A stretch of DNA of 64,000 nucleotides from Mycobacterium lacus (GTDB lineage: Bacteria > Actinomycetota > Actinomycetes > Mycobacteriales > Mycobacteriaceae), in the NCBI RefSeq assembly GCF_010731535.1, contig NZ_AP022581.1:2303952-2367951 (forward strand). Direction: 5' to 3'. Each line of letters begins with the position of its first letter. The stretch's first letter is position 1. The position numbers and the translations under genes are program-made. The notes beneath the pieces are model-generated. The model was not told the origin of the DNA, ran no database searches, and worked only from the letters and a program-made list of their open reading frames with translations. Positions 40,591 through 52,650 of this stretch are shown piece after piece.

Positions 40591-41804
40591 GCGACGGCTC
40601 TGACGTGAAAGACGACGTGACCGGTCCCGGCACCCACACTCATGGGGCTGCCAGCGACCCGGACGAAGCGGCGCTGGCCGCGATGTCGAACCAGGAGCTG
40701 GTGACGCTGGGCGGCCGGCTGGATGGTGTCGACACCGTGTACAAGGAGCCTCGCTGGCCGGTGGAGGGCACCAAGGCGGAGAAGCGCGCCGAGCGCGGGG
40801 TCGCCCGCTGGCTTTTGCTGGGTGGCATTTTCGGGCTGGCGCTACTGCTGATCTTCTTGTTCTGGCCGTGGGAGTACAAACCGAAGGAGGCCGCGGGCAG
40901 CTTCTGGTATTCCCTGACCACCCCGCTGTATGGCCTGACCTTTGGGCTGTCCATTCTGTCGATCGCCGTGGGGGCGGTGATATTCCAGAAAAAGTTTATC
41001 CCGGAAGAGATTTCGATCCAGGAACGCCATGACGGCGCTTCTCGCGAAATCGACCGCAAGACGGTCGTGGCGAACCTGACCGATGCCTTCGAGGGCTCGA
41101 CAATCGGGCGCCGCAAGTTGATCGGGCTGTCGTTCGGCATGGGCTTGGGCGCGTTCGGCCTTGGCACCCTGGTGGCGTTTGCTGGTGGCTTCATCAAGAA
41201 CCCGTGGAAGCCGGTCGTCCCCACCGCTAACGGTATGAAGGCCGTGCTGTGGACGTCGGGCTGGACCCCGCGCTATCAGGGGGAAACCATCTACCTGGCG
41301 CGCGCCACCGGCTCACATGCGGGAGCACCGTTTGTCAAGATGCGCCCGGAAGACGTCGACGCCGGCGGGATGGAGACCGTCTTCCCCTGGCGCGAATCCG
41401 ACGGCGACGGCACCACCGTGGAATCACGCGAGAAGCTGACGGCGATCATGCTGGGGATCCGCAATCCGGTGATGCTCATTCGGATCAAGCCCAGCGATCT
41501 GGGCCGCGTGGTCAAACGCCAGGGGCAGGAAAGCTTCAACTTCGGCGAGTTCTTCGCCTTCACGAAGGTGTGCTCGCATCTGGGTTGCCCGTCATCGCTG
41601 TACGAGCAGCAGTCCTACCGCATCCTGTGCCCTTGTCACCAGTCGCAGTTCGACGCTTTGCATTTCGCCAAACCGATATTCGGTCCGGCGGCCCGTGCGT
41701 TGGCGCAATTGCCGATCACCATTGACAGCAACGGGTATCTGGTCGCCAACGGTGACTTCATCGAGCCCGTCGGACCCGCATTTTGGGAGCGCACGACAAC
41801 ATGA
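40587..41804 (+). CDS. qcrA: Rieske iron-sulfur subunit QcrA
   Basis: 405 residues from the ATG at 40587 (429 in M. tuberculosis; the variable acidic N-terminus is shorter here). Three transmembrane helices in the N-terminal half (two around 75-130 and one near 190) precede the Rieske domain. The 2Fe-2S ligands lie in CSHLGC and CPCHQSQF. It takes electrons from menaquinol and passes them to QcrC. The gene overlaps qcrC and qcrB by four bases each, so stoichiometric translation is likely. Its cluster depends on the cell's Fe-S assembly machinery. Confidence 0.96.
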   Translation: MSDGSDVKDDVTGPGTHTHGAASDPDEAALAAMSNQELVTLGGRLDGVDTVYKEPRWPVEGTKAEKRAERGVARWLLLGGIFGLALLLIFLFWPWEYKPKEAAGSFWYSLTTPLYGLTFGLSILSIAVGAVIFQKKFIPEEISIQERHDGASREIDRKTVVANLTDAFEGSTIGRRKLIGLSFGMGLGAFGLGTLVAFAGGFIKNPWKPVVPTANGMKAVLWTSGWTPRYQGETIYLARATGSHAGAPFVKMRPEDVDAGGMETVFPWRESDGDGTTVESREKLTAIMLGIRNPVMLIRIKPSDLGRVVKRQGQESFNFGEFFAFTKVCSHLGCPSSLYEQQSYRILCPCHQSQFDALHFAKPIFGPAARALAQLPITIDSNGYLVANGDFIEPVGPAFWERTTT

Positions 41805-43453
41805 GTCCGAAACTGAGCCCTCCGAAGATCGGTGATGTCCTGGCCCGCCAAGCGGAGGACATCGATACGCGCTATCACCCCTCGGCCGCTCTGCGCCGAC
41901 AGCTCAACAAGGTGTTCCCGACGCACTGGTCGTTCCTGCTCGGTGAGATCGCGCTGTACAGCTTCATCGTCTTGCTGATCACCGGCGTGTATCTGACGCT
42001 GTTCTTCGATCCGTCGATGCTCGAGGTCACCTACAACGGTGTCTACCAACCGCTGCGCGGAGTCGAGATGTCGCGCGCCTACCAGTCGACGCTGGACATC
42101 TCCTTCGAAGTCCGGGGCGGCTTGTTCGTCCGCCAGATCCACCACTGGGCCGCGTTGATGTTCGCCGCGGCGATCATGGTGCACCTGGCGCGCATCTTCT
42201 TCACCGGGGCGTTCCGGCGGCCGCGCGAGGCCAACTGGATCATCGGTTCGCTGCTGCTGATCCTGGCGATGTTCGAGGGCTACTTCGGCTACTCGCTGCC
42301 CGACGACCTGCTGTCGGGCATTGGTCTGCGGGCCGCGCTGTCGTCGATCACCCTGGGCATGCCGGTGATCGGAACCTGGCTGCACTGGCTGCTTTTCGGC
42401 GGCGACTTCCCGGGCAACATCCTCATCCCGAGGTTGTACGCGCTGCACATCCTGCTGCTACCGGGGATCATCCTGGCGCTTATAGGGCTGCATCTGGCGT
42501 TGGTGTGGTTCCAGAAGCACACCCAATTCCCCGGCCCGGGGCGCACCGAGCACAACGTCATCGGCGTGCGGGTGATGCCGGTGTTCGCCTTCAAATCCGG
42601 CGCGTTTTTCGCCACCATCGTCGGCGTGCTCGGCCTGATGGGCGGCTTGCTGCAAATCAACCCGATCTGGAACCTGGGGCCCTACAAGCCATCACAGGTG
42701 TCGGCCGGCTCGCAGCCGGACTTCTACATGATGTGGACGGAGGGCCTGGCCCGCATCTGGCCGGCGTGGGAGTTCTACTTCTGGCATCACACCATTCCCG
42801 CCCCGGTCTGGGTGGCGGTGATCATGACCGTGGTTTTCGTCCTGCTGATCGTCTACCCGTTCCTGGAGAAGCGGTTCACCGGCGACTACGCCCACCACAA
42901 CCTGCTGCAGCGACCGCGGGATGTCCCGGTGCGCACGTCTATCGGCGCCATGGCGATCGCCTTCTACATGGTCCTCACGCTGGCCGCGATGAACGACATC
43001 ATTGCGCTGAAGTTCCACATCTCGCTGAACGCGACGACGTGGATCGGGCGCATCGGCATGGTGGTGCTTCCGCCGTTCGTCTACTTCATCACCTATCGGT
43101 GGTGCATCGGGCTGCAACGCAGCGACCGCGCGGTGCTCGAGCACGGCGTCGAGACCGGCATCATCAAGCGGCTGCCGCACGGCGCCTACATCGAGCTGCA
43201 CCAGCCGCTCGGCCCGGTCGATGACCACGGCCACCCGATACCGCTGGCGTATCAGGGAGCCGCCGTCCCCAAGCGGATGAACAAGCTGGGCTCGGCCGGG
43301 TCGCCGGGTAGCGGCAGCTTCCTGTTCGCCGATCCGGCATCAGAGGACACCGCGCTGCGCGAGGCCGGCCACGCCGCCGAGCAACGTGCCCTGACCGCAT
43401 TGCGCGAACACCAGGAGAGCATCGCCGTTTCCCCAGATGGCGAGCACGGCTAG
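41801..43453 (+). CDS. qcrB: Cytochrome b subunit QcrB
   Basis: 550 residues from the ATG at 41801. An integral menaquinol oxidase subunit with bis-His haem b sites; His114-His115 and His128 lie in the second helix and further His at 216 and 231. Residues 311-315 read MWTEG, so Thr313, the residue altered in telacebec-resistant M. tuberculosis, is the wild-type Thr here. A long soluble C-terminal tail (after about 430) is typical of actinobacterial QcrB. The stop is followed by a large hairpin that probably ends the ctaE-qcrCAB transcript. Confidence 0.97.
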   Translation: MSPKLSPPKIGDVLARQAEDIDTRYHPSAALRRQLNKVFPTHWSFLLGEIALYSFIVLLITGVYLTLFFDPSMLEVTYNGVYQPLRGVEMSRAYQSTLDISFEVRGGLFVRQIHHWAALMFAAAIMVHLARIFFTGAFRRPREANWIIGSLLLILAMFEGYFGYSLPDDLLSGIGLRAALSSITLGMPVIGTWLHWLLFGGDFPGNILIPRLYALHILLLPGIILALIGLHLALVWFQKHTQFPGPGRTEHNVIGVRVMPVFAFKSGAFFATIVGVLGLMGGLLQINPIWNLGPYKPSQVSAGSQPDFYMMWTEGLARIWPAWEFYFWHHTIPAPVWVAVIMTVVFVLLIVYPFLEKRFTGDYAHHNLLQRPRDVPVRTSIGAMAIAFYMVLTLAAMNDIIALKFHISLNATTWIGRIGMVVLPPFVYFITYRWCIGLQRSDRAVLEHGVETGIIKRLPHGAYIELHQPLGPVDDHGHPIPLAYQGAAVPKRMNKLGSAGSPGSGSFLFADPASEDTALREAGHAAEQRALTALREHQESIAVSPDGEHG

Positions 43454-43483
43454 CTGGCACGGCCCGGTGAGAAGTCCTAGCTC

Positions 43484-43540
43484 CGAAGCTGTAGTTAGCG
43501 CGGAGCCCACTCGGGTTTTCCCGCGCTAACTACAGTTTCG
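43484..43540. terminator. Inverted repeat between convergent qcrB and the Rv2197c homologue
   Basis: Arms CTGTAGTTAGCGCGG and CCGCGCTAACTACAG (15 perfect pairs), flanked by CGAA/TTCG, enclose a loop of about 15 bases ending in TTTT. It lies 30 bases after the qcrB stop and 100 bases from the opposite gene's stop. The arm sequence differs from the GCGAGCAG family at other convergent junctions. Confidence 0.7.
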
Positions 43541-43641
43541 AGGGCATCGGATCCGAGGCTGCAATGTGGAGGCGCCTACTTGCCGCACGCCGTCTCCCCC
43601 AGCGGGCTCGTTTGCGTCGCCAACGGCCGAGCCCGCTAGTG

Positions 43642-44280
43642 CTAATGACCGGCAAGCACACGCCGCAGCTGCCGAACGTGCAGCCACTCAATTACCGGCA
43701 TTCCCAGGGTGACGAGCCCGGCCAGGCCATAGCAGACCCAGGAAGCACCGTCGTGACGAACGGCCATCAGGTAGGTCGCCGCTGCGACCGCGATCAGTGC
43801 GATCCCCATGGTGGCCGTCAGCGCGAGTGTCCCGCGCAACCAGATCCGGTCTACCGCCTCTCCCGACCACTCGGCGACCTGCGAGAACGCTTTGACCTGC
43901 GTCGAGCGTGCTGTCCCACCCCGAGTGCGATTCGCGGCAGATCCCGGCCTGACCGGCTGCCCGCCGCGTACCGACACACCTACTGACCGGGCAGCTGGCT
44001 CACGGTGGGCCATGCGGCGTGCGCGCAGCAGCACAGGGATCGCCCCCACGATGATCAGCGCAGAGACAATGATGACGGCGTACAACACCCAAGTGGTGTG
44101 CGGGTTCCTCGCCATTTTGTGGAAACCGCGGCCCAGGTCGACCAGCGCCACAGTGGCGGCCACGCTCACGCCTATCAAGACCAGCCAGATCGCCGCGCAC
44201 GCTCCGACAAGGACTCGATCGACGACGTCCGGGGGGACCGTATCCGGCCCACGCCGGTACGCGGAATACCTGCTGACCAT
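43642..44280 (-). CDS. Conserved membrane protein (Rv2197c family)
   Basis: 212 residues from the ATG at 44280. Four transmembrane helices are apparent: about 25-47, 63-85, 150-170 and 180-196, with a basic cytoplasmic loop between the second and third. The ATG overlaps the mmpS3 stop as TGATG, so it is coupled to mmpS3. No catalytic motif is seen. It lies between the two halves of the respiratory supercomplex genes, but a link to respiration is only positional. Confidence 0.88.
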   Translation of the reverse strand: MVSRYSAYRRGPDTVPPDVVDRVLVGACAAIWLVLIGVSVAATVALVDLGRGFHKMARNPHTTWVLYAVIIVSALIIVGAIPVLLRARRMAHREPAARSVGVSVRGGQPVRPGSAANRTRGGTARSTQVKAFSQVAEWSGEAVDRIWLRGTLALTATMGIALIAVAAATYLMAVRHDGASWVCYGLAGLVTLGMPVIEWLHVRQLRRVLAGH

Positions 44281-45209
44281 CAGCAACTCGTTTGCGGTGC
44301 GTCATTGGTGTTGGACGACAACACCGTTCCGTCGCTTGTGGTGATCGAGCAGTTTAGTTTGCTGACCCGGAAAAGGCTGGAGGCCTCGACGGAACCGACA
44401 TCGGACTGCGAGATCGGTGTGACCGTCATCGACCACGGGATGTACACATTGTGCTGGGTGCGTCGCCGACCGGAGGCGTCGACGTAGGTCACCGAAATGA
44501 TGTCGCCCGGCGCCTTGGTCCCGGTCACCGAGTAGGTGACTTGGCGAGGACCGGCCGGCGTCGTGGTCGTGGTCGCGGGTGGGGCCGCCGCGGTGGTGGT
44601 CGCCGGTGGCGGCACGGAGGTGGTCGCCGGGGGCGGGGGCGTAGTGGTCTCAGGTGGCGGAGGGGTAACCGTCACTGTTTGGGTCTCCGTCGCTGTCGGA
44701 ATCGCGGTAGTCGGCGGTGGTGGTGGCGGCGGCTTGGTGGTCGTGATCTCGTCCTGAACCGGCGCTGCCGACGACGTCGTTTCGGGTATGGCAAGTTTGC
44801 TGGTGCCCGTGCGTGTGACGAGCAGCGATACCGAAACCACGAGCGCGATCGCGGCCAAGATCGCGGCGACGCCGACCACCCACGGCCACCGCGGAACGGC
44901 CTGTTCGTCATCCAGGTCGGACTCGTCGTAGCTGTCGTAATCGTAGAGCCCGAGATCGGCCGGCACGTACGGGCCGCCGGTGAATTGCTCGGACTCCGGA
45001 GCGGAGTAGGCCCGCGAGTAAGCGCCGGTCTCGCCCGGGTGCTCGTTTAGCTGGGCTTCGCCGCTGTCGTAGGGTTCCAGTTCGCCCCCGTGGAGGCGGC
45101 TGGCATCCACGTGCAGTTCCTCCCCGGCCTCGCCGATGGGTTCTAATTCGGCGCTGGGCACACTGGCGGAATTGGCTTCTTCTGGTCCCGGGGGATTCGG
45201 CCCGCTCAT
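44280..45209 (-). CDS. mmpS3: MmpS-family membrane protein MmpS3
   Basis: 309 residues (299 in Rv2198c). An acidic cytoplasmic N-terminus of about 105 residues precedes one transmembrane helix ([24 protein letters not shown]), a Thr/Pro-rich periplasmic linker of about 70 residues, and the C-terminal MmpS domain ([25 protein letters not shown]... to a terminal Cys). Unlike MmpS4 and MmpS5 it is not next to an mmpL gene. Recent work on mycobacteria links MmpS3 to the growing envelope and to MmpL-type transport complexes; I recall this rather than see it. It is followed by the coupled Rv2197c homologue. Confidence 0.93.
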   Translation of the reverse strand: MSGPNPPGPEEANSASVPSAELEPIGEAGEELHVDASRLHGGELEPYDSGEAQLNEHPGETGAYSRAYSAPESEQFTGGPYVPADLGLYDYDSYDESDLDDEQAVPRWPWVVGVAAILAAIALVVSVSLLVTRTGTSKLAIPETTSSAAPVQDEITTTKPPPPPPPTTAIPTATETQTVTVTPPPPETTTPPPPATTSVPPPATTTAAAPPATTTTTPAGPRQVTYSVTGTKAPGDIISVTYVDASGRRRTQHNVYIPWSMTVTPISQSDVGSVEASSLFRVSKLNCSITTSDGTVLSSNTNDAPQTSC

Positions 45210-45392
45210 CTTTGCCTACCCTGTCCAACTGCAAAACCAGCGCACGACGCCCCGCGGCTGCATCCTTGCTCATGCGCTCGGTGGATTCTCATTGTGCTTC
45301 GCCAAACCCTACCCAACTGGGCCGGGCGGAGAAGTCACGGCGAACTGGCTCCCGACCAACTGATGCCCCGATTGTGACCTTCTCGGTGCCGG

Positions 45393-45812
45393 TCAGTGCT
45401 TCTCAGGACCGACGTAGTACTCGAAGACCAGTCCAGCCGCCGACCCGAGGATGAATACCACGCCGGCGACGATCAGCCACGGCAACCACAGCGCGATACC
45501 GACGGCGGCCACCGATCCCGACAGCGCGACCACAATGGGCCACCAGCTGTGCGGCGCGAAGAACCCCAATTCCCCTGCGCCGTCACTGATCTCAGCCCCC
45601 TCGTAGTCCTCGGGCCGGGCATCCAGACGGCGGGCCACAAACCGGAAGAATGTGGCCACGATCAGGGCCAGGCCGCCTGTGAGCGCCAGCGCGGTGGTGC
45701 CGGCCCACTCGACACCGCCGGTGGCGAACATCGCAGTCAGCACGCCGTACAGGACCGTCGTCAAGACAAAGAATGCGGCGACGAACTCGAACAGTCTGGC
45801 TTCGATGTGCAT
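45393..45812 (-). CDS. ctaF: Cytochrome c oxidase subunit IV CtaF
   Basis: 139 residues from the ATG at 45812 (the longer frame to 45848 overlaps ctaC and is not needed). Four helices in two pairs, with the actinobacterial subunit IV sequence [23 protein letters not shown] and the ending [12 protein letters not shown]. It is an accessory subunit of the aa3 oxidase that stabilises contacts in the supercomplex. It lies eight bases after ctaC, forming a two-gene unit. Confidence 0.95.
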   Translation of the reverse strand: MHIEARLFEFVAAFFVLTTVLYGVLTAMFATGGVEWAGTTALALTGGLALIVATFFRFVARRLDARPEDYEGAEISDGAGELGFFAPHSWWPIVVALSGSVAAVGIALWLPWLIVAGVVFILGSAAGLVFEYYVGPEKH

Positions 45813-45819
45813 GGGGTCC

Positions 45820-46872
45820 TTACCTACTGGCTTGGGGGGCCATTTCACCGCGGCGGGTGTCGAACGGGTGAGTGGTCACCGCGACCGGCGACTGGTTGAT
45901 CGCGAGCAATGCCTCGGCGTTGTTCTTTCCGTCGATGCGTTGCTGCAAGTAGGCCTTGAAGTCGTTGGGGGACACCACCCGAACCTCGAAGTTCATCATC
46001 GAGTGATAGGTGCCGCAAAACTCGGCGCAGTGGCCCACAAACGCCCCGGTCTTGGTGATCTCTTCGATCTGGAAAACGTTAACGGAGTTGTTTGCTGCCG
46101 GGTTGGGCATCACGTCCCGTTTGAACAAGAACTCAGGCACCCAGAAGGTATGCACGACGTCGGCCGAGGCCATTTGGAATTCGATACGCTTGCCGGCGGG
46201 CAGCACCAGGACGGGAATTTCGGTGCTGGTTCCCAGCGTCTCGACCCTGTCGAAGTTGAGGTAGGTCCGGTCCTCCGTGTTCAGCCCGCGCACCGGCCCG
46301 ACGAGCTCTTCACCGTGCGAGTCTTTGCCCTCCGGCTTGGAGACCATGGCTTTCTTGCGCGCCTCGTCGGCGCCTTCGTAGGTCAGTGTGCCGTCTTTGA
46401 AGTTGACCCTCTGGTAACCGAACTTCCAGTTCCATTGGAACGCGGTGATGTCAATCACGACCTCGGGATCCTTGGCGATGTGCAGCACCTTCTCCTGCAC
46501 CACCACGGTGAAATAGAACAGCACCGAGATGATGAGGAACGGTGTGACGGTAAGCACCAGCTCCAGCGGCATGTTGTAGCCGAACTGACGGGGCAATTCG
46601 GTGTCGGATTTCTTCTTCCGATGGAAGGCGGTGGTCCAGAAAATCAGGCCCCACACGATCACCCCGACGACCAGCGACGCGATCACCGCTCCGATCCACA
46701 GTTGCCGGTTGAGGTGGGCCTCCGGGGTAATGCCCTCCGGCCATCCCATGGCAAGCGCTTCCGACCAGCTGCAACCGCTCAGGGTGACGGCCAGCGCCCC
46801 CAGAGTCCCGGCCAGCGCCAGCGGCCGAAGACGACGGGAGCGTTGCGAACGGCCGGGCTCGCGAGGTGTCAC
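45820..46872 (-). CDS. ctaC: Cytochrome c oxidase subunit II CtaC
   Basis: 350 residues from the GTG at 46872, preceded by AGGAGG (363 in Rv2200c). A signal peptide ends in the lipobox LSGC with Cys34, so it is a lipoprotein. Two transmembrane helices (about 57-80 and 103-125) follow. The cupredoxin domain carries the CuA ligands: His in [11 protein letters not shown] and Cys, Glu, Cys, His and Met in [14 protein letters not shown]. It receives electrons from QcrC. An insertion of about 40 residues between the helices and the CuA ligands, rich in Lys and Glu, is typical of actinobacteria. Confidence 0.96.
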   Translation of the reverse strand: MTPREPGRSQRSRRLRPLALAGTLGALAVTLSGCSWSEALAMGWPEGITPEAHLNRQLWIGAVIASLVVGVIVWGLIFWTTAFHRKKKSDTELPRQFGYNMPLELVLTVTPFLIISVLFYFTVVVQEKVLHIAKDPEVVIDITAFQWNWKFGYQRVNFKDGTLTYEGADEARKKAMVSKPEGKDSHGEELVGPVRGLNTEDRTYLNFDRVETLGTSTEIPVLVLPAGKRIEFQMASADVVHTFWVPEFLFKRDVMPNPAANNSVNVFQIEEITKTGAFVGHCAEFCGTYHSMMNFEVRVVSPNDFKAYLQQRIDGKNNAEALLAINQSPVAVTTHPFDTRRGEMAPQASR

Positions 46873-47116
46873 GTTGGCGCCTCCTGTATCACAAGCTGGG
46901 CCGACTGGGCGCTAGCGCCACGTGCGGCAGCGACCGTCGGCTAACTCGGATGTCGAATACTACGCAGCGTAGACCACGCCGCTCGCCCGGGCGACGACGC
47001 GGGCCGTAACCGCGACTCGCGGCGCCCCGAAACGGGCGCAACCCGACCGGCCCGTCATCGCGCCCCACCCGGTGCCGCATCCACAAGCGGCGCCGATTGC
47101 GGCATACTGAGGCGCC

Positions 47117-49084
47117 GTGTGTGGACTGCTGGCCTTCGTCGCGGCCCCGGCTGTCGGTGTTGGCGGCGCCGACGCTGCCGCCAAGGCCGACAGCGCCATC
47201 GCTCGCGCGCTGCATTTGATGCGCCACCGCGGGCCCGACGAGCCGGGCACCTGGTCCGATCCGGCTGCCGACGGGGCGGTGGTGTTCGGATTCAACCGGC
47301 TGTCCATCATCGACATCGCGCATTCCCACCAGCCGCTGCGGTGGGGGCCACCGGAGGCGCCCGACCGCTACATCCTGGTGTTCAACGGCGAGATCTACAA
47401 CTATCTCGAGCTGCGCGACGAACTTGCCACCCAGCACGGCGCCGTTTTCGCCACCGACGGCGACGGCGAGGCCATCGTCGTCGGTTACCACCACTGGGGC
47501 GGCGGAGTCTTGGAGCGACTGCGCGGCATGTTCGCGTTCGCGTTGTGGGACACCGTCAGCGGCGAATTGTTCTGCGCCCGAGACCCCTTCGGCATCAAGC
47601 CGCTGTTCATGGCGACCGGCGCCGGCGGCACCGCGGTGGCGAGTGAGAAAAAGTGCCTGCTGGACCTGGTCGAGTTGGTGGGACTCGACATGGGGATCGA
47701 CCATCGGGCCCTGCAGCACTACACCGTCCTGCAGTACGTGCCGGAACCCGAGACGCTGCACCGCGGGGTGCGCCGGCTCGAATCGGGCTGCTACGCGCGG
47801 GTCCGGCCTGGGCTCAAGCCGGAGATCACCCGCTACTTCGTGCCGCGCTTTGCCGCCACGCCAATCACCACCGACACCGAACAGACCCGCTACGACGAAA
47901 TCACGGCGGTACTTGAGGATTCGGTCGCCAAGCACATGCGCGCCGACGTCACCGTCGGCTCGTTTCTGTCCGGGGGTATCGACTCGACGGCCATCGCGGC
48001 GCTGGCCATTCGGCACAACCCCCGACTGATCACGTTCACCACCGGTTTCGAACGCGAGGGATTCTCCGAGCTCGACGTGGCGGTGGCCTCGGCCGAGGCC
48101 ATCGGCGCGCGCCATATCGCCAAGGTGGTCAGCGCGGAGGAGTTCGTTGCCGCATTGCCCGAAATCGTCTGGTATCTGGACGAGCCGGTCGCGGACCCGG
48201 CGCTGGTGCCACTGTTCTTCGTCGCCCGGGAGGCCCGCAAGCACGTCAAAGTCGTGTTGTCGGGCGAGGGCGCCGACGAGCTGTTCGGCGGCTACACGAT
48301 CTATCGGGAACCGTTGTCGTTGAAGCCCTTCGAATACCTGCCCCGCCCATTGCGGCGGTCGATGGGCAAGGTGTCCAAGCCGCTGCCGGAGGGGATGCGC
48401 GGCAAAAGCCTGCTGCACCGCGGATCGATGACGCTCGAGGAGCGCTACTACGGCAATGCCCGCAGCTTCTCCGACGCGCAGCTGCGCGACGTGCTGCCCG
48501 GGTTCCGGCCCGACTGGACCCACACCGACGTCACCGCGCCGGTGTACGCCGAATCGACCGACTGGGACCCGGTGGCTCGGATGCAGCACCTCGACCTGTT
48601 CACCTGGCTGCGCGGCGACATCCTGGTCAAGGCCGACAAGATGACCATGGCCAACTCGCTTGAGCTGCGGGTGCCCTTTCTCGATCCCGAGGTGTTCGCC
48701 GTGGCCTCCCGGCTTCCGCTGGAGGCCAAGATCACCCGCACCACCACCAAATACGCGCTGCGGCGCGCGCTGGAGCCCATCGTGCCGGCACACGTGCTGC
48801 ACCGGCCCAAGCTGGGTTTCCCGGTCCCGATCCGGCATTGGCTGCGCGCCGGCGAATTGCTGGAATGGGCCTATGGGATGGTGGCCTCGTCGCAGGCCAG
48901 TCAACTGGTCGACCTGATCGACCTCGCCGCGGTGCGACGGATGCTCGACGAGCATCGAAGTGGTGCCAGCGACCACAGCCGCCGATTGTGGACCATGCTG
49001 ATCTTCATGCTGTGGCACGCGATCTTCGTCGAGCACAGCGTGGTGCCGCAGATCGTTGAGCCGCAGTATCCGGTCCAGTTATGA
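47117..49084 (+). CDS. asnB: Glutamine-hydrolysing asparagine synthetase AsnB
   Basis: 655 residues from GTG (652 in Rv2201). The codon after the start encodes the N-terminal nucleophile Cys of the class II glutaminase domain (MCGLLAFVAAP), followed by MRHRGPDEPGTW and FNGEIYNYLELRDEL. The synthetase domain has the PP-loop SFLSGGIDSTAIAALA and the family segment VVLSGEGADELFGGY. It makes asparagine from aspartate with glutamine-derived ammonia; related mycobacterial enzymes also amidate wall precursors, so an envelope role cannot be excluded. It ends at a palindromic terminator shared with adoK. Confidence 0.95.
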   Translation: MCGLLAFVAAPAVGVGGADAAAKADSAIARALHLMRHRGPDEPGTWSDPAADGAVVFGFNRLSIIDIAHSHQPLRWGPPEAPDRYILVFNGEIYNYLELRDELATQHGAVFATDGDGEAIVVGYHHWGGGVLERLRGMFAFALWDTVSGELFCARDPFGIKPLFMATGAGGTAVASEKKCLLDLVELVGLDMGIDHRALQHYTVLQYVPEPETLHRGVRRLESGCYARVRPGLKPEITRYFVPRFAATPITTDTEQTRYDEITAVLEDSVAKHMRADVTVGSFLSGGIDSTAIAALAIRHNPRLITFTTGFEREGFSELDVAVASAEAIGARHIAKVVSAEEFVAALPEIVWYLDEPVADPALVPLFFVAREARKHVKVVLSGEGADELFGGYTIYREPLSLKPFEYLPRPLRRSMGKVSKPLPEGMRGKSLLHRGSMTLEERYYGNARSFSDAQLRDVLPGFRPDWTHTDVTAPVYAESTDWDPVARMQHLDLFTWLRGDILVKADKMTMANSLELRVPFLDPEVFAVASRLPLEAKITRTTTKYALRRALEPIVPAHVLHRPKLGFPVPIRHWLRAGELLEWAYGMVASSQASQLVDLIDLAAVRRMLDEHRSGASDHSRRLWTMLIFMLWHAIFVEHSVVPQIVEPQYPVQL

Positions 49085-49086
49085 CG

Positions 49087-49146
49087 GCGAGGAGACGCAA
49101 AGGCCCCCGAAAACCGCGGTTTTCGGGGGCCTTTGCGTCTCCTCGC
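49087..49146. terminator. Perfect palindrome between convergent asnB and adoK
   Basis: A 60-base perfect palindrome with outer arm GCGAGGAGACGCAAAGGCCC, a CCGCGG centre and no spare loop. It starts two bases after the asnB stop and ends five bases before the adoK stop. It belongs to the same family as 32304-32367, differing mainly in the inner core. Confidence 0.85.
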
Positions 49147-49151
49147 GGGGG

Positions 49152-50156
<1,005 letters not shown>

Positions 50157-50309
50157 CTAGCCTACCCACGGATATCGGGCGTCATTGCAACCTCAGCCGC
50201 CGGCAGGTGGTGCGCTAGCCTGCCTAGAGAGCTAACTCCGTTGCCAGGATTGCATGCTTTGGCGGCAACCGCTCGTCGTCTGAAGTCCACAACCGTAGGA
50301 GAAACCACG

Positions 50310-50936
50310 ATGGCCGGTCCGCACCCGTCGAACCACGCTGTCGGCACCGACGGTCCGCTGCCCTACCCGGACGACGCGGCGTCCCCGTCAGCCACCTACC
50401 CCGCCGCCTATCCCGGGCAGCTGCCGCCACCGGTGTCCTACCCCGAAAGGCGGCCCAAGCGCCTGCTGATCGGCACGCTGGTGGCCATCGCGCTGGTGGC
50501 CGCGATGACGGCGGCGATTGTGTACGGGGTCCGCACCAACGGGGCCAACACCGGGGCCACATTCTCAGAGGTATCAGCCAAGACCGCGATTCAGGGGTAT
50601 CTGGACGCGCTCGAGCATCACGATATCGACACCATCGCTCGCAACGCGCTGTGCGGCATCTACGACGGCGTGCGCGACCGGAGGTCCGACCAGGCCCTGG
50701 CCAAGTTGAGCAGCGACGCGTTCCGCAAGCAGTTCTCACGGGCCGAGGTGACCTCGATCGACAAGATCGTGTACTTGTCGCAGTATCAGACCCAGGTGTT
50801 GTTCACCATGCAGGTGACACCCGCGACCGGCGGCCCGCCGAAGGGTCAGGTGCAAGGCATCGCGCAGGTGCTATTTCAGCGTGGCCAGATCTTGGTGTGC
50901 TCCTACGTGCTGCGCACCATCGGAGGACGATACTAA
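50310..50936 (+). CDS. Membrane-anchored conserved protein (Rv2203 family)
   Basis: 208 residues from the ATG at 50310, six bases after AGGAGA; the frame is open from 50241 but lacks a ribosome binding site. A Pro/Ser-rich cytoplasmic N-terminus leads to one transmembrane helix (about 54-76, LLIGTLVAIALVAAMTAAIVYGV). The outer domain (about 95-208), with KTAIQGYLDALEHHDIDTIARNALCG and SDQALAKLSSDAFRKQF, resembles the NTF2-like/DUF4878 lumazine-binding fold found in many mycobacterial exported proteins. Function unknown. It converges on the Fe-S carrier gene. Confidence 0.88.
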   Translation: MAGPHPSNHAVGTDGPLPYPDDAASPSATYPAAYPGQLPPPVSYPERRPKRLLIGTLVAIALVAAMTAAIVYGVRTNGANTGATFSEVSAKTAIQGYLDALEHHDIDTIARNALCGIYDGVRDRRSDQALAKLSSDAFRKQFSRAEVTSIDKIVYLSQYQTQVLFTMQVTPATGGPPKGQVQGIAQVLFQRGQILVCSYVLRTIGGRY

Positions 50937-50956
50937 AATTTGCTCGACCTACCTGG

Positions 50957-51319
50957 TCAGTTGAACGAATCCCCGCACGCGCAGGAGCCGGTGGCGTTGG
51001 GGTTGTCAATGGTGAACCCCTGCTTCTCGATGGTGTCCACGAAGTCGATCGACGCGCCCTCGACGTAAGGCGCGCTCATCCGGTCCACGGTCAACGTCAC
51101 GCCGCCGAACTCCGCGGTCAGGTCACCGTCCAGCGTCCGGTCGTCAAAGAAAAGGTTGTAGCGCAGCCCAGCGCATCCGCCCGGCTGGACCGCGATCCGC
51201 AGCGCCAGGTCGTCGCGTCCCTCCTGGTCCAGCAGGGACTTCGCCTTGGCGGCGGCGGCCTCGGTCAGGATCACGCCGTGGGTCTGGGTATTGGCGCTCG
51301 ACTCGTTCTGCACCGTCAT
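50957..51319 (-). CDS. A-type iron-sulfur carrier (ErpA/HesB family)
   Basis: 120 residues from the ATG at 51319, preceded by AGGAGA; homologue of Rv2204c. The three conserved cysteines are one in QPGGCAGLRYNLFF and two in GSCACGDSFN at the C-terminus. Such proteins hand Fe-S clusters to client apoproteins. Plausible clients in this window are the Rieske subunit and other respiratory enzymes, but this is inference. It is a single gene with a short leader. Confidence 0.94.
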   Translation of the reverse strand: MTVQNESSANTQTHGVILTEAAAAKAKSLLDQEGRDDLALRIAVQPGGCAGLRYNLFFDDRTLDGDLTAEFGGVTLTVDRMSAPYVEGASIDFVDTIEKQGFTIDNPNATGSCACGDSFN

Positions 51320-51406
51320 CGCGTCTCCTAGATGCATCATCGTTTGGATGGGTCTGCCCATTTTGATCAATCGGGGGCCAAATCCACCCGGGGAAAGCCC
51401 ACTCCC

Positions 51407-52483
51407 TCAACGGTACCTTGCCGGACCGGTATTCCCGAGTCGGTCGGCCACCTGAGACGCCAGACCCATCAGCTGGTTGGCCGCGTCGGCCAGGGCCAGC
51501 CGCACCGAACCGGCGTATTCGGCGATGGATAGCGCGGACATAATGCCCGCTGCCCGGGTCGCGGACTTGTCCAGCGCGACCTGCCCGGCCAGCACTATCA
51601 CCGGAATCCCCAGCGGCCGCGCCGCGGCCGCGATCTCGCCGACCACCTTTCCGTGCAGGGACTGCTCATCGAACCGGCCCTCGCCGGTGACGATCAGCTC
51701 CGCATCGGCAATGTCGTCGTCGAAATGGGTGTGCTCGGCGATGATTGCCGCCCCGGACTCGCACCGGCCGCCGAGGGCCAGCAGACCGGCCCCGATGCCG
51801 CCGGCGGCACCCGCACCCGGCTCGGCGCTTACGTCCCTTCCCGCGGCAGCGTCCAGTTCCATCGCCCAGGCCTCGAGGCGGACTTCGAGTCTTGCGACGG
51901 TCGCCGTGTCCGCGCCTTTCTGCGGTGCAAACACCCTGGCCGCGCCCCATGGCCCCAGCAACGGGTACTCGGTGTCCGAGGCGGCGATCAGCTCGACGTC
52001 GGCCAGCTTTCGGCGGGCAGCCTGCAAGCCGCCGAGCTCGGCGATCATTGCCTTCCCGCCGTCGGTACATGCGCTGCCGCCCAGCCCAACCACAATGCGC
52101 CTCGCGCCGGCCTGCAGCGCAGCGGCGATCAACTGGCCGACTCCCCTGCTATGGGCCGCCAGAGCCGTCTCCGGCGTGGGTGGGCCGCCGAGCAGCCCCA
52201 GACCGCACGCCTGGGCACACTCCAGATACGCCGTCGCCGACCCCGCATCGAACACCCACGCCGCGTTCACGACGGTGTCTAGCGGCCCGGATACCGGCAA
52301 TCGCCGCAACCCCCCCAACCGGCTGCTCAGCACCTCCACGAAACCCGGGCCGCCGTCGGACTGCGGGGCGATGACGAAGCGGTCGTCCGGACGGGCCCGG
52401 GTCCAGCCGGTAGCGATGGCGGCAGCGGCCTCAACCGCGGACAGGCTGTCGCCGTAGCAATCCGGCGCGATCAGCACCCGCAT
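51407..52483 (-). CDS. Glycerate kinase (GarK/type II family)
   Basis: 358 residues from the ATG at 52483, the same as Rv2205c; the frame remains open far upstream to 52855 but without support. The opening [20 protein letters not shown], with the substrate-binding S-x-V-E, and [50 protein letters not shown] and VIVLAGQV are signatures of the glycerate kinase family. It phosphorylates D-glycerate. A stretch of about 165 bases separates it from the divergent gene at 52651. Confidence 0.92.
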   Translation of the reverse strand: MRVLIAPDCYGDSLSAVEAAAAIATGWTRARPDDRFVIAPQSDGGPGFVEVLSSRLGGLRRLPVSGPLDTVVNAAWVFDAGSATAYLECAQACGLGLLGGPPTPETALAAHSRGVGQLIAAALQAGARRIVVGLGGSACTDGGKAMIAELGGLQAARRKLADVELIAASDTEYPLLGPWGAARVFAPQKGADTATVARLEVRLEAWAMELDAAAGRDVSAEPGAGAAGGIGAGLLALGGRCESGAAIIAEHTHFDDDIADAELIVTGEGRFDEQSLHGKVVGEIAAAARPLGIPVIVLAGQVALDKSATRAAGIMSALSIAEYAGSVRLALADAANQLMGLASQVADRLGNTGPARYR

Positions 52484-52650
52484 CTCGGGTAGCTGAAGCC
52501 GGCCGGGCCTCAGGGCACCGACGGCATCATCCGAGGCCCGCTCGTCGTTCATCACTGGCCAGCGTAGGTCCGCGCATTGGCGCGTGCCTAACACTGGCAA
52601 ATTCCGGGCCGTTTCTCCTGCTGCCCCGCCCGCGAAGTAACCTGACGACT